Positions 8,985-18,718 of a DNA stretch of 62,800 nucleotides are shown here, piece by piece. The notes beneath the pieces were generated by a model. That model was given only the letters and a program-made list of their open reading frames with translations. It was not told where the DNA came from and made no database searches. Location of the stretch: NCBI GenBank assembly GCA_018650165.1, contig JABIGM010000037.1, positions 1-62,800 of the forward strand, in the 5' to 3' direction. Every line of letters begins with the position of its first letter. Within the stretch, counting starts at the first letter, position 1. The position numbers and the translations under genes are program-made. This DNA comes from Methanobacteriota archaeon (lineage in GTDB: Archaea; Thermoplasmatota; Poseidoniia; Poseidoniales; Poseidoniaceae).

Positions 8985-11432
8985 TCACTTGTCTTGCCTA
9001 GCAAGCCATTCTGCCCCATACCATTTCCACTGGTCCATAGTCCAACCTTCAGGTAATCCTTCAGCAGGAACCGGTGGAGCCTCTACTTCAGCCTGTTTTG
9101 GCTCTAGGTTTTCGTCGACTTCGCTGGACTCTGTTTGTTCAGGTAGTCCTGCGAGTTCTTCCAATGAGGCTGATTCTTCCATAACTTCAGAATTCTCAGC
9201 GGTTTCGGAAATGTCTCCTTTGAGGTCAATATCATCAAACCCACCACCCAATTCGTTTCCATCATCGCCTACTTCCATAGGTTCAATTTCATCTTCCCAA
9301 TATTTGTCAGAGTCAACTCCTCCAACTGCAGAAAGGCCTGCTTTTCCTTCCAGTGCTTCAGTTTCAGCACTATTCTCTTCAGGTACGAATGGCACGCCGT
9401 ATGTCTTTACCAATGCTTTACGGCGACGTGCACGCCCGATGCCAGCATAAATCAATAGAACTGCAACAATAGCTGCAAAGCCGGCGCCAAGGAAGGGCCC
9501 TATTTCTGCGGCTGTCGACCAATATTGGTCACTAGTTGTTTCTTCTTCTTCGGCTGACTTAAGGGAGTTTTTCCATGCATTATATCCCAATGCAGAATCT
9601 CCAGAATCCTTGCTATTCACATAATTTTGATAATCAGCGTCCCTTACTCCAAGGCACATTTCTGATTGGTCTGTGGGAACTCTGTCACAATGATCTTCTC
9701 TGGTCTGAACCAATTTGTTAGAATCGTTGTAATCTTGACTATATCCTATTTCATCGCCATCTGAATCAATGTAGTCACGTGGGTCATCAGGTAAGTCATC
9801 ACCATAGTCGTAGAATCCATCACCATCTGAATCTATGCAACCAAACTTATCAATTACAACATAGGTAAGTGTTAGCGTTCCATCATTTGCAATTTCTGGA
9901 ACATAAGTGCTAGTTGAATTACCCCATGCTAGCGGACATGCGTCAGGGTCGTTACCAGATAAATTGTCACCATAGCCATCACCATCGTTATCTATCCATT
10001 GTGTTTTATCATAAATTGCATAATCTGCCCCATCAGCAACTGTCCAATCATCAGTCGGGTCTGAGTAACCATCAGTGTCTGTATCTTTACATCCTCTTCG
10101 GTCAACTGTTGAGAAACCATTCAATTCGGGGCAGTGGTCTCCATTAGTTCCTGTGGTCTCATCACCATAGCCATCAAAATCCTGGTCGGACCATTGTGTT
10201 GGGTCATCGGGGAACCGATCTCCTCCTTCGGAATTAGTGTTGTCACCATAGCCATCACCATCGCTATCTACCCATTGTCCTGAATTGTTAATGAAAGCGT
10301 CAGAATCATTCCCATCAGGATTATCGCCATAGCCATCACCGTCGCTATCAAGCCATTGTGAAAAATCAGTAGGGAACGCGTCAGAATTATTTCCGTGGGG
10401 GTCATCTCCATAACCATCACCATCTGTATCCTCGTCTTGACTAGAATCTAGAGGGAAGGCATCGACACTGTCTGTGACTCCATCGCCATCACTATCTAAA
10501 TCATATAATCTAACTTTTGAAGCCAATGAGAAAGAAGTAATGATGTATAATTCACCATTTGTCCCGAACACTCCCATCATGACCCTACCTGCAGATGAAA
10601 AACTCTCTTCTTCGACTAGTGAGGTTCCATTCATGATGTGCAGCATACCATTTTGGGTGCCAACTAAAACTCTACCATCAGCGGCTAAGTTTATCGAAAG
10701 TATGCTTTGACCACTTGAGATTGCAGATGAAGTGTATGTCCAATCTGTGAAATCATATCTGAATAAGTCGCCATTACTGCATCCAACAATAATATTGCCA
10801 TTACCATCGTTGATGATCTTTGTTGGGTATGCTGAGAAATCTGAAATTGATTTTTCCAAGACACCATCTTGGGTTGTTACTTTGACTAGGTTATCTCTAC
10901 CGCCAGTTACCAGTCTGTCCTCTGAAATAATTGTCATCGCTGTCATTGCGGTATTGTGAGCCGGAGTCGCTGCATTTGTCCAGCCAGTAGTACCATACTC
11001 CTTGGCACGGCGTTCTCCACCAAAGTGGCCAAACCATAATTCACCATCTGTATCCCAAACAACTGAATCAACTGAACTACTAGTGTTGTATGATGTTGCA
11101 ATTACCCGCAATTCTGTATTTACAACATACACGCCACCGGTATGTGCAACTGCAATTTGCAAACCTGTGTAATCAGGTGTCGCCGAATTTGCAGTTATAT
11201 TCAATTCGATTGACCATTGAGTAATTAATTCACCACTACCCCAAAAATGTTCAGACAAATTTCCGGCAGTTGTCAGCGTCAATAAGGTTGAGGATGAAGA
11301 AAAGGAAGTATGAATAAATCGTCCATCAACAGAATCAATAATGCCAACATCCAATAGATTAGATTCGGCTTCAGTTAATGGAATCGCTGGTACCAATAAT
11401 ATTGCAAGGAGTACTGCAAGTGCCTTCCTCAT
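8985..11432 (-). CDS. Secreted/surface protein: beta-propeller-like N-terminal part, thrombospondin type 3-like Ca-binding repeats, TM anchor, acidic cytoplasmic tail
   Basis: Signal peptide MRKALAVLLAILLVPAIPLTEA; repeated DSDGDGYGDNxxGNDSDAF; TM IGPFLGAGFAAIVAVLLIYAGIG; tail LPEGWTMDQWKWYGAEWLARQDK. Confidence 0.85.
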   Translation of the reverse strand: MRKALAVLLAILLVPAIPLTEAESNLLDVGIIDSVDGRFIHTSFSSSSTLLTLTTAGNLSEHFWGSGELITQWSIELNITANSATPDYTGLQIAVAHTGGVYVVNTELRVIATSYNTSSSVDSVVWDTDGELWFGHFGGERRAKEYGTTGWTNAATPAHNTAMTAMTIISEDRLVTGGRDNLVKVTTQDGVLEKSISDFSAYPTKIINDGNGNIIVGCSNGDLFRYDFTDWTYTSSAISSGQSILSINLAADGRVLVGTQNGMLHIMNGTSLVEEESFSSAGRVMMGVFGTNGELYIITSFSLASKVRLYDLDSDGDGVTDSVDAFPLDSSQDEDTDGDGYGDDPHGNNSDAFPTDFSQWLDSDGDGYGDNPDGNDSDAFINNSGQWVDSDGDGYGDNTNSEGGDRFPDDPTQWSDQDFDGYGDETTGTNGDHCPELNGFSTVDRRGCKDTDTDGYSDPTDDWTVADGADYAIYDKTQWIDNDGDGYGDNLSGNDPDACPLAWGNSTSTYVPEIANDGTLTLTYVVIDKFGCIDSDGDGFYDYGDDLPDDPRDYIDSDGDEIGYSQDYNDSNKLVQTREDHCDRVPTDQSEMCLGVRDADYQNYVNSKDSGDSALGYNAWKNSLKSAEEEETTSDQYWSTAAEIGPFLGAGFAAIVAVLLIYAGIGRARRRKALVKTYGVPFVPEENSAETEALEGKAGLSAVGGVDSDKYWEDEIEPMEVGDDGNELGGGFDDIDLKGDISETAENSEVMEESASLEELAGLPEQTESSEVDENLEPKQAEVEAPPVPAEGLPEGWTMDQWKWYGAEWLARQDK
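9735..10500 (-). repeat. Tandem coding repeats (TSP3-like DxDGDGYGD units)
   Basis: Recurrent tcaccatagccatcaccatcg-type DNA (near 9967, 10160, 10244 and 10322) encoding calcium-binding repeats. Confidence 0.8.
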
Positions 11433-11490
11433 ACCTACTGCCAAGTATAGGTGCCCTATGAATCGAACGGAGTAACGCGTTTGAGTAGAA

Positions 11491-14121
11491 TCACTCTTCT
11501 TCACTGCTTGGTGCAATATTTAGAGTCACATTTGGAGACCTAACAGGAGTCAATGTCTTGACCGGTATTAGAACCGCAGTCTCCTCTTTAACCTCTTTTT
11601 CATCAGGTCTAATTCCTGGCGCAGAAGATGGCGGTGGGCCTCTTCTAGCAACCGGAGTAAGCACCTTAACCGTAACTGGCTTCAATACTGCAGTTTTTGG
11701 TTCTACAACAGACTCAAGTTTCTTAATCGGAGTTAGCAATACTACTTCCTGAACCTCTTTGAATTCTTCTTCCATTGACTCATCTAGAGCTTCTTCAAGA
11801 AGATCATCCATTGATTCTTCTTCAATAATATCCGGAACTAATTCTTCCACAATCGATTCGGTTGGAGTGATGGTTGATTCAGGAATCAATAACTCAGTGA
11901 CTTCTGTTTCTACAACATCTTCTACTTCTAGACCTTGGATTTCGAGTACTGGTTCTTTAACCAACAGTTCAGGTTCTGGTATTACTTCAGGTGCTAATGC
12001 CATTGGTGTTTGTACCACAGGGGGACTGACTGGTTGTTGTGTAATTGGTTGTCTTACAACTTTAGGCACAATTGGTTGTGGTAAAGCGGCTATAGGTGAT
12101 GGAAGGTTAGTTCCACCGATAGGTGCTTTTACCGGCCTAGCCATTGGTTGTGCTCCGCTAAGTGACTGTGCGGTTGAACGAGGTGCCCTCATTCCAGATA
12201 ATCCCATTGAAGGTGTGTGCTGTGCTGCTGCTTGTGCCATGGCCCCACGCATTTGTCTACCTGCATTCGAGCCGATTGTACTAGGCCTTGCACCTAGAGC
12301 ACTGGGGTCCATTCCCATCTGCGGAGCCTGTTCCTTTGTTCCCTGCCCAGATATTGCCTGTAACCAAGATTGGCGCTTTTCAACACGGCTGTCTTGTGAC
12401 TTTAGAGTATCAAACTCAGATTGTTGTTGAGTAAGACGTTCACTATCTGCATCGATTTGATTCTGGACCTTGCCTTCGATAGATTCTCTCATCTTGACTT
12501 CGGCCATTGCGCGGAAGTCATCCATCTGTTGGGTCAGGGAGGAGAGACGATCTCTAATCTCTGCTCGCTTGACGCCGAGTTGAGCTTCAATTTCTGCACG
12601 GATATTTGCTTCACGCTTGCGTACCTCGATGAGGGCCTTGTTACGCATGATCTCCTCACGCTTATCCAGTTGCCTTTCCAGTTGTGTTGCGACTTCGTCT
12701 TCCTTGCGAGTTCTGAATTCTGCCAGGCGGTCTTCCATTTCTACCTCTAATTCGAGAACTGTTTCTTCCTTCAGGAGATCCAAATCCGTTTCATGGGTGA
12801 TCCTTTCATTCCTTAGACGACCGTCTATCTCGGACATTATCGCCTTACGTGCAGCTACTTCGCGCGCATTGAATTCCAATTCTAGGCGTTCAGACCAATC
12901 GGTCTTCTTTGAATCATAGCGTTCTGAAAGTTGATCGTGAAGTTCGGCTTCGCGCTCATAACGGAAACGAGCTAGGCGATTTTGAATCTCTGCTTCTCGA
13001 GCGTTTCGGTAGGATGCAAACTCTTGGTCCATTCGTGCTTCTAGTTCAGTTTCTATTTCCCCTTCTAGTGAGCGTGATATATCATCGACTGCTTTGGAGA
13101 AAGTGAGGTCATATTTCTCACGCAATCTACTCTTCCTTTCAGATAACTTCTCTGAGTGCTGCGATTCCAATTGTTTTTCAACTTCAACTCGTAATTCTTC
13201 TCTGCGTCGTGCGACTGCAAGTTCGATATCTTGTCGCATTCTCTCTTCGAGTTCTTTAGTTTCTGCTGTCAACTTTGATTCCAATTCTTCTTGGATTGAA
13301 ATTGCAATATCTTCTTCCAATCTCAAACTACGGCGTTCATATTCTGAACGCATAGTTGCTTCTCTCTGCTTGAGGCGGAGTTTTAGTTGCTGTTCTAGAC
13401 GTGTACGGATTCCTCTGCGAAGTGCTTCTTCTCTTTCAGCAAGTTTTTGATTTTGAGATTCCTCTAAGCGTTCAATTTCTTTAGATTCCATTTCTTCGAA
13501 ACGGTTTTCCATTTGGTTTTGGATTGTTGCCTCCAAGTCGCGAATCTTTCTCTGCAGTGCCTGATTGAATTCTAATTCGAGTCGTTCTCTCTGAAAAGAG
13601 AGTCGGCGGCGGTGTTCTTCGGAAAGTTGACCTTCTAATTGAGAAATAACTGCGATTCTATGCTCCTCGACTTTTCTCTCCTGTTCGATATCTAGAGATT
13701 CTTTGAGTGTTTGAATTTCTCTTTCAAGACGCATTTCATGCATCTCTCTAAGGCGAATTTCTTCGCGGGTTAATGTTTCACTTTCTAATTGTGATAATTC
13801 CTCTTCCATTTGATTACGTAAATCATTTTCAAATGCATTTAGAGTCATTTCATGTTGTCTTGAAATGTCAGTTGCCATGTGGTCTTGCATTAACGAAATT
13901 CGTTCTGCCAATGCTTCTCTGCGTAATTTGTTATCCCTGCGAAGTTTTGCACGTAACTTCTCTTCTTCTCGGAATCTGGAACTCTGCATCATAGTTTGGT
14001 CTAACGATGGGGATGGTGTTGACGTGAACTGAGCGCGTAGTGCAGAAAGATCGGTTTGGCCTTTATCGCCACTTCTTCTCAATCCTGTACCTGTTCCTGA
14101 CTTGCTTTCGCTAACACTCAT
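11491..14121 (-). CDS. Large charged coiled-coil protein with proline/valine/glutamate-rich C-terminal region
   Basis: About 500 residues of near-continuous E/R/L heptad-type sequence (EEEKLRAKLRRDNKLRREALAERISLMQDHM...); no TM seen. Confidence 0.75.
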   Translation of the reverse strand: MSVSESKSGTGTGLRRSGDKGQTDLSALRAQFTSTPSPSLDQTMMQSSRFREEEKLRAKLRRDNKLRREALAERISLMQDHMATDISRQHEMTLNAFENDLRNQMEEELSQLESETLTREEIRLREMHEMRLEREIQTLKESLDIEQERKVEEHRIAVISQLEGQLSEEHRRRLSFQRERLELEFNQALQRKIRDLEATIQNQMENRFEEMESKEIERLEESQNQKLAEREEALRRGIRTRLEQQLKLRLKQREATMRSEYERRSLRLEEDIAISIQEELESKLTAETKELEERMRQDIELAVARRREELRVEVEKQLESQHSEKLSERKSRLREKYDLTFSKAVDDISRSLEGEIETELEARMDQEFASYRNAREAEIQNRLARFRYEREAELHDQLSERYDSKKTDWSERLELEFNAREVAARKAIMSEIDGRLRNERITHETDLDLLKEETVLELEVEMEDRLAEFRTRKEDEVATQLERQLDKREEIMRNKALIEVRKREANIRAEIEAQLGVKRAEIRDRLSSLTQQMDDFRAMAEVKMRESIEGKVQNQIDADSERLTQQQSEFDTLKSQDSRVEKRQSWLQAISGQGTKEQAPQMGMDPSALGARPSTIGSNAGRQMRGAMAQAAAQHTPSMGLSGMRAPRSTAQSLSGAQPMARPVKAPIGGTNLPSPIAALPQPIVPKVVRQPITQQPVSPPVVQTPMALAPEVIPEPELLVKEPVLEIQGLEVEDVVETEVTELLIPESTITPTESIVEELVPDIIEEESMDDLLEEALDESMEEEFKEVQEVVLLTPIKKLESVVEPKTAVLKPVTVKVLTPVARRGPPPSSAPGIRPDEKEVKEETAVLIPVKTLTPVRSPNVTLNIAPSSEEE

Positions 14122-14222
14122 TGGATCCCCATCCAATTGCACATCCCGTTCTCATGATAGATAAGGGGCGCGATACCAGATATATCACGCGAGGCGGTTT
14201 ATACGACAAAAGATGCTTGCCG

Positions 14223-15110
14223 TTATTCATTTTCTTCAGGTATTGAAACTTCAGAAACTAATCGAGGCCCGCCGACCACATATACCACTGTCCAGAACAG
14301 TGAAAATATGAATAAAAACATTGTAAATGAAGTTCCAGAAAGATTCTCGCCAGCATCAGAAGGGTGTGTCAATGTCATTGCATGAATAATTGCAAATAAT
14401 AATGCTGCGAATTGAATTGATGAAATTCGAAGTTGCATACTTGATTTTAATTTGGACATTTTACGATCTGAAATCATCAATCCACCACAAACCAACAGTA
14501 GTGGGAGTATCAAGAAATCAAAAAATGGCTTTACTTGCCCTTTACCCCAGCACATTGAACAATCCCAGGTAGTCAAATCTGGTCCGATATTAGAAGATGG
14601 TTGGAGCCAGATAATCCCTGCCGCAGATAGTAAAATTAAGGCACTAGCGGGTGAGGACAGGCCATAGAAATATGGAACGTAACCTCCTTTTTCGTGTTGG
14701 AATCTAGCTAACCTTAGCATACCACAAGCGATTAACCAAAAGCACCCTATTGCCAGAGAGACCGTCCATAGGGGAGATGCTTCCCCCATTCTACCAAACA
14801 TTGCAAATATCATCAAGGCTGGTGCAACACAGAATGATATGCAATCAGACATTATATCTAGAGAGCCGCCCAAGAGTTGGCGCTTTGAATATTTTCGAGC
14901 AATAGGCCCGTCAATGATATCGCCCAAGGCAGATAACATCACACAAAGCATTGCAGCCCAGATGTAATCAGTTAGCACTCCTCCCTCATAGTATGGTTTT
15001 CCCATATCTTCAACTGCCAGCAATACAAATACTACGGCCATTACACCTAGTAATCCATTGGCGATTGTAATGAAGTCTGCAATTCCCATCATTCGGAATG
15101 TTGTTTTCAT
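14223..15110 (-). CDS. CDP-alcohol phosphatidyltransferase family (PssA-like)
   Basis: Signature DGPIARKYSKRQLLGGSLDIMSD matches DGxxARx8GxxxDxxxD; multiple TMs. Confidence 0.9.
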   Translation of the reverse strand: MKTTFRMMGIADFITIANGLLGVMAVVFVLLAVEDMGKPYYEGGVLTDYIWAAMLCVMLSALGDIIDGPIARKYSKRQLLGGSLDIMSDCISFCVAPALMIFAMFGRMGEASPLWTVSLAIGCFWLIACGMLRLARFQHEKGGYVPYFYGLSSPASALILLSAAGIIWLQPSSNIGPDLTTWDCSMCWGKGQVKPFFDFLILPLLLVCGGLMISDRKMSKLKSSMQLRISSIQFAALLFAIIHAMTLTHPSDAGENLSGTSFTMFLFIFSLFWTVVYVVGGPRLVSEVSIPEENE

Positions 15111-15119
15111 GGTAAAACC

Positions 15120-15530
15120 TCAGAATTTTATTTCAAACTCGTTCTCACACGCTGGACAAGAAATAGACCTCGTTCCTGGTCGCTTATTCATACGTAACTT
15201 ACGCTCGCATGAAGGGCATGAAACTTCTAACTTGGGACGATGTGGCTTTAGAACAAAATGTGTTTCACAGGAACTACACTGAAGATTAGCAGGGCGTTTA
15301 TCAACACCACAAATCAGTACTTTAGAGCATTCGGGGCAGCTAACTTTCTCTTCTCTCCAGTCGCGCCTAGTTCCTTCGTGTTCAACCTTCACTTCTGACT
15401 TACACATTGCACATGTAATTACACCTAATCCCGTTGGTAGGAGATTGTCACAACGTGGACAAGATAAATCTGGAGTTGCAATTCTTGATTCGATGCCGGG
15501 TGTTTCTTCATCTGACATTTTTAATCTCAC
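15120..15530 (-). CDS. Small protein with three tandem zinc-ribbon-like CxxC...CxxC modules
   Basis: CPRC...CAMC, CPEC...CSSC, CPSC...CPAC. Confidence 0.8.
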   Translation of the reverse strand: MRLKMSDEETPGIESRIATPDLSCPRCDNLLPTGLGVITCAMCKSEVKVEHEGTRRDWREEKVSCPECSKVLICGVDKRPANLQCSSCETHFVLKPHRPKLEVSCPSCERKLRMNKRPGTRSISCPACENEFEIKF

Positions 15531-15557
15531 CTTGTATAATTTAACGAACTTTGGTAA

Positions 15558-15977
15558 TCAATTTCTTCGACCGGTGATTTCAAGATTCTCTAATGTTGCA
15601 GAATCAAGGTTTAGATTGCCTCCAGACATTTGTGCAAGTTCTCTAAGCATTGTTCTTGCGGCTGCTTGGACTCTTGGATTTGAGAGATCTATGGTGCCTA
15701 ACGAATTCTCACTAGATTGTGCACTTCCATCGTTTGGTAGAGGCACTCTGTCAATTACACACCACCAGCGAGTCCGCCCTTGGTCTCGATGGTTCATCAC
15801 TAGCCCTAGTGATTCCAACTTCCTCAAATGATGATATAGATTGTAACGGTCTACACTAACTATTTCCTGAAGTTGAACTGTCGTATACTCATCAGCCCCT
15901 AAAAGGGCTACGTAGAGGGCGCGGCGTGTGGGATGCATCAAAGATGTGCTGACCGGGTCTGCATGGATTCTAGTCAT
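15558..15977 (-). CDS. Winged-helix (ArsR-like) transcriptional regulator
   Basis: LMHPTRRALYVALLGADEYTTVQLQEIVSVDRYNLYHHLRKLESLGLVMNHRDQGRTRWW is a clear wHTH with wing. Confidence 0.8.
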   Translation of the reverse strand: MTRIHADPVSTSLMHPTRRALYVALLGADEYTTVQLQEIVSVDRYNLYHHLRKLESLGLVMNHRDQGRTRWWCVIDRVPLPNDGSAQSSENSLGTIDLSNPRVQAAARTMLRELAQMSGGNLNLDSATLENLEITGRRN

Positions 15978-16039
15978 CTAAGTCCACCGTTAAACAGCCC
16001 TTAGCACCCATTTGGCTTGAAGGTAGCGTTTGATTTGCC

Positions 16040-18670
16040 TCAGGGCGGAGACAATAAGGCCTTGAATGAATCAATGGTTCCAGTCCAAATGGATTTACCA
16101 ATTTCTAAGATCAAACGTAGAGTTCCCCCACTACCAGAAAGGCGTGCGCCATTAATGATAACACCAATTACACTTAGTTCATGAACCAATACTCCAATGG
16201 CAAGATTATCATTAATTCCTGCTAATACCATGTATACTAAGGCCATTGTAATCATTACAGAATAAGCAATGTTCCAGACCAGTATAGAGCGGGTGCGCTT
16301 TGCAAGGGTCACTAACTCCGAAATTAATCTAGGATCATCTCCCGGAATTAGAACATCTGCCGCTTCTAGATTAGCAGATTCCCCAGTTCCGATTGCTATT
16401 CCGATATCTGCTGCTGCCATTGCGGCTGCATCATTGAAACCATCACCGACCATCATTGTAATGTGAGTCACTGAACGGTCTTGAACCCATTTCACCTTTG
16501 CTTCGGGAGTCATCTCTCCATGGGCCGACTGTGCTGGAATGCCGATTTTCTCTGCTAAAGCGTTGACAGCATCTTGATTGTCGCCAGATAATATCTCAAC
16601 ATTTACACCTTGCGCGTGAAGGGATTTTACCAAATCGCCTGTACCTTTTCTTATGTCATCATGAATGAATGTAAATAACGCAACCGGCTTTCCATCCTTT
16701 AACAGAAGGCTTGCTCCGTGGCCGTTACTAAGCGCTTCTTCCAATGCTTTTAGCAAATGGCCAGAGAGCATTGATTGTTCTGCCCTGACTAAGGCTACTT
16801 CCGAATTCATCATCTTCCCATATACTCCATCTTCACCATCGGATAGTTGGTTTATCTTTACTGGAATTATTTCTTCACTCTTAGCCAAATCGATAATTGC
16901 TTGGGCATAGGGATGGTTAGAAGACACTTCTAGGCCTGCTGCAAGTGCAATTGCAGGGTTTCGACGACGCCCTTTACCCAGAGTGGTTTTTCCAAGTCGT
17001 GGCTTGCCAGAGGTTAGAGTGCCCGTCTTGTCTAGTAATGCAAGATTTACTTTTGATAAGGATTCTAGAACATCGCCACCACGGGCAATAGCCCCCGATT
17101 TTGCAGCTTGTGATAAACTTGCAGCGTGAGGCACAGGTGCAGCGAGTAATAGAGCGCAAGGGCACGCTACTACCCAGAGGAGTAGAATGATTTTCCAATC
17201 AGCCTCTGGTTGAACAAGCCATGCTAGTACTGCGCCAAGTAATACAACTGGCACCCAAATTGCTGTAAAATTCTCTAGTACACCTTGTAGCCTAGTTGGT
17301 TTTTCTTTGAATGAATGGACCTTGTCAATTAATCCTGAAAGCCTCGTATCTTCGCCAACCGCAGTTACTTCGAGATTTACTGGACCACGGGATAATGTGA
17401 GTCCCGCTTGGAGTTCATCTCCAATTGATACTTCGATTGGGGCCGATTCACCAGTAAGTGGTGCGCGATTAACAGAACCCGCGCCTGACACAATTAATCC
17501 ATCAGCAGGAATCAATTCCCCACTACGTATTTCTAAATGGTCACCTTTCATTACCAATCCAATTGGAATCTCTTCTGAATTAGAGGTACTTGATGCCATA
17601 GGAGCCATAGGAAGAGAAACTGAAACTAGAGATATTTTTCCTCCAATTTTCTTCGTTATACGGCGGGCAGTACGTGGAAGTCGGTCAAGTCCTCCTTGCA
17701 TTGCCTCTCTAGCCTTAATCAGCGCCTCGCCTTCCATATGTTCAGTCCATGAAACCAAGATTAAAACCATCAAAGCTTCTTCCCATGCTTGAAGATATGA
17801 AGCACCCAACACTGCAAAGGATGTTAAAACTTGAAATCCAAGTTGTCTGTTTTGGATTGAAGCCCATCCTTGATTGAACATTTTGAATCCCCCAATCGAG
17901 ACTCCAACAATTCCAAAACTGCCAATAATCCATGGGTTTTCAGTAAGCATCTCGCAGATAAAGACTGCGATTAGCATTACAAACGCAAATCCTGAACCTA
18001 TCATTCTCCATTGACCAGAAGACAGCCTTTTGGTTGAGGTTGCAACTAAACGGTATTCGCCTCCAATAACTGCTTTTAGTGAATTCTCCATCGCGATTCG
18101 CAGTTCAGTTACTGGGTTTGGTACCACTTGGAGAATAATAATTCCTTCTTTGTCGACTTCACAATCCAAGATTCCGGGTTGACGGCGAAAAATTCGAGGT
18201 AGACCTTTGACTGGAACTGAATGTCTCGTTGCAATTGCGCTAGCCTCTACACCGGATATTTCCATGAATGGAAGATCGGGGGCATTGCCAAGCGAACGCA
18301 AAATCGCAGAAGCTTCGGATATATTTCCAATTTCAAGATTAACATCAATGGTCACTGTGCCTTCAGTGGCACTGACTACTGATGAACTAACTTGGTTTAA
18401 TCGATTTAGAGCACTCATTGCTTTAGAAGCGCAGTCCGGACAATCCATGTCTTGAATTGGCCAACAAATATTGTGGCTCCCGCCGTATTCTTCTAATACT
18501 TCCATATCGATACTCTCTGCATCGATTGTAAGGCTCTTGGAACTCTCAATCTTGGGTGTCGAACGGCGAGAACGAGGTTTCACCTTTACAGGTGGGGAGT
18601 CCTCGCCTTCGAGGGATAGGAATTCCTCTGAATCACCCTGCACAATTCTTGGCGGCAATTCATCGCCCAT
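16040..18670 (-). CDS. P1B-type heavy-metal-translocating ATPase with N-terminal HMA-like domain
   Basis: DMDCPDCASKAMSALNRL, CPC motif VVACPCALLLAAPVP, DKTGTLTSGKP, SNHPYAQAI, MVGDGFNDAAAMAAADIGIAIG. Confidence 0.93.
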   Translation of the reverse strand: MGDELPPRIVQGDSEEFLSLEGEDSPPVKVKPRSRRSTPKIESSKSLTIDAESIDMEVLEEYGGSHNICWPIQDMDCPDCASKAMSALNRLNQVSSSVVSATEGTVTIDVNLEIGNISEASAILRSLGNAPDLPFMEISGVEASAIATRHSVPVKGLPRIFRRQPGILDCEVDKEGIIILQVVPNPVTELRIAMENSLKAVIGGEYRLVATSTKRLSSGQWRMIGSGFAFVMLIAVFICEMLTENPWIIGSFGIVGVSIGGFKMFNQGWASIQNRQLGFQVLTSFAVLGASYLQAWEEALMVLILVSWTEHMEGEALIKAREAMQGGLDRLPRTARRITKKIGGKISLVSVSLPMAPMASSTSNSEEIPIGLVMKGDHLEIRSGELIPADGLIVSGAGSVNRAPLTGESAPIEVSIGDELQAGLTLSRGPVNLEVTAVGEDTRLSGLIDKVHSFKEKPTRLQGVLENFTAIWVPVVLLGAVLAWLVQPEADWKIILLLWVVACPCALLLAAPVPHAASLSQAAKSGAIARGGDVLESLSKVNLALLDKTGTLTSGKPRLGKTTLGKGRRRNPAIALAAGLEVSSNHPYAQAIIDLAKSEEIIPVKINQLSDGEDGVYGKMMNSEVALVRAEQSMLSGHLLKALEEALSNGHGASLLLKDGKPVALFTFIHDDIRKGTGDLVKSLHAQGVNVEILSGDNQDAVNALAEKIGIPAQSAHGEMTPEAKVKWVQDRSVTHITMMVGDGFNDAAAMAAADIGIAIGTGESANLEAADVLIPGDDPRLISELVTLAKRTRSILVWNIAYSVMITMALVYMVLAGINDNLAIGVLVHELSVIGVIINGARLSGSGGTLRLILEIGKSIWTGTIDSFKALLSPP

Positions 18671-18718
18671 GAAGGCTTGTATCGCAAGCGTATTGAATAA
18701 TACCTTCGAGGGAGGTTT

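Noticed and set aside
9735-10500. Regularly spaced DNA repeats that superficially resemble a CRISPR-like array
   Set aside because: They lie in frame inside a long minus-strand ORF and encode TSP3-like calcium-binding repeats; spacing and spacers are coding.
11558-13994. Many plus-strand ORFs (for example 11759..12430, 13094..13450)
   Set aside because: Antisense to the coiled-coil gene; Ser/Arg-rich translations are the expected shadow of E/L/R-rich codons.
14160-14200. Quasi-palindrome gcgcgataccagatatatcacgcg upstream of the coiled-coil gene
   Set aside because: Imperfect symmetry and only one copy seen; cannot distinguish from chance without comparative data.
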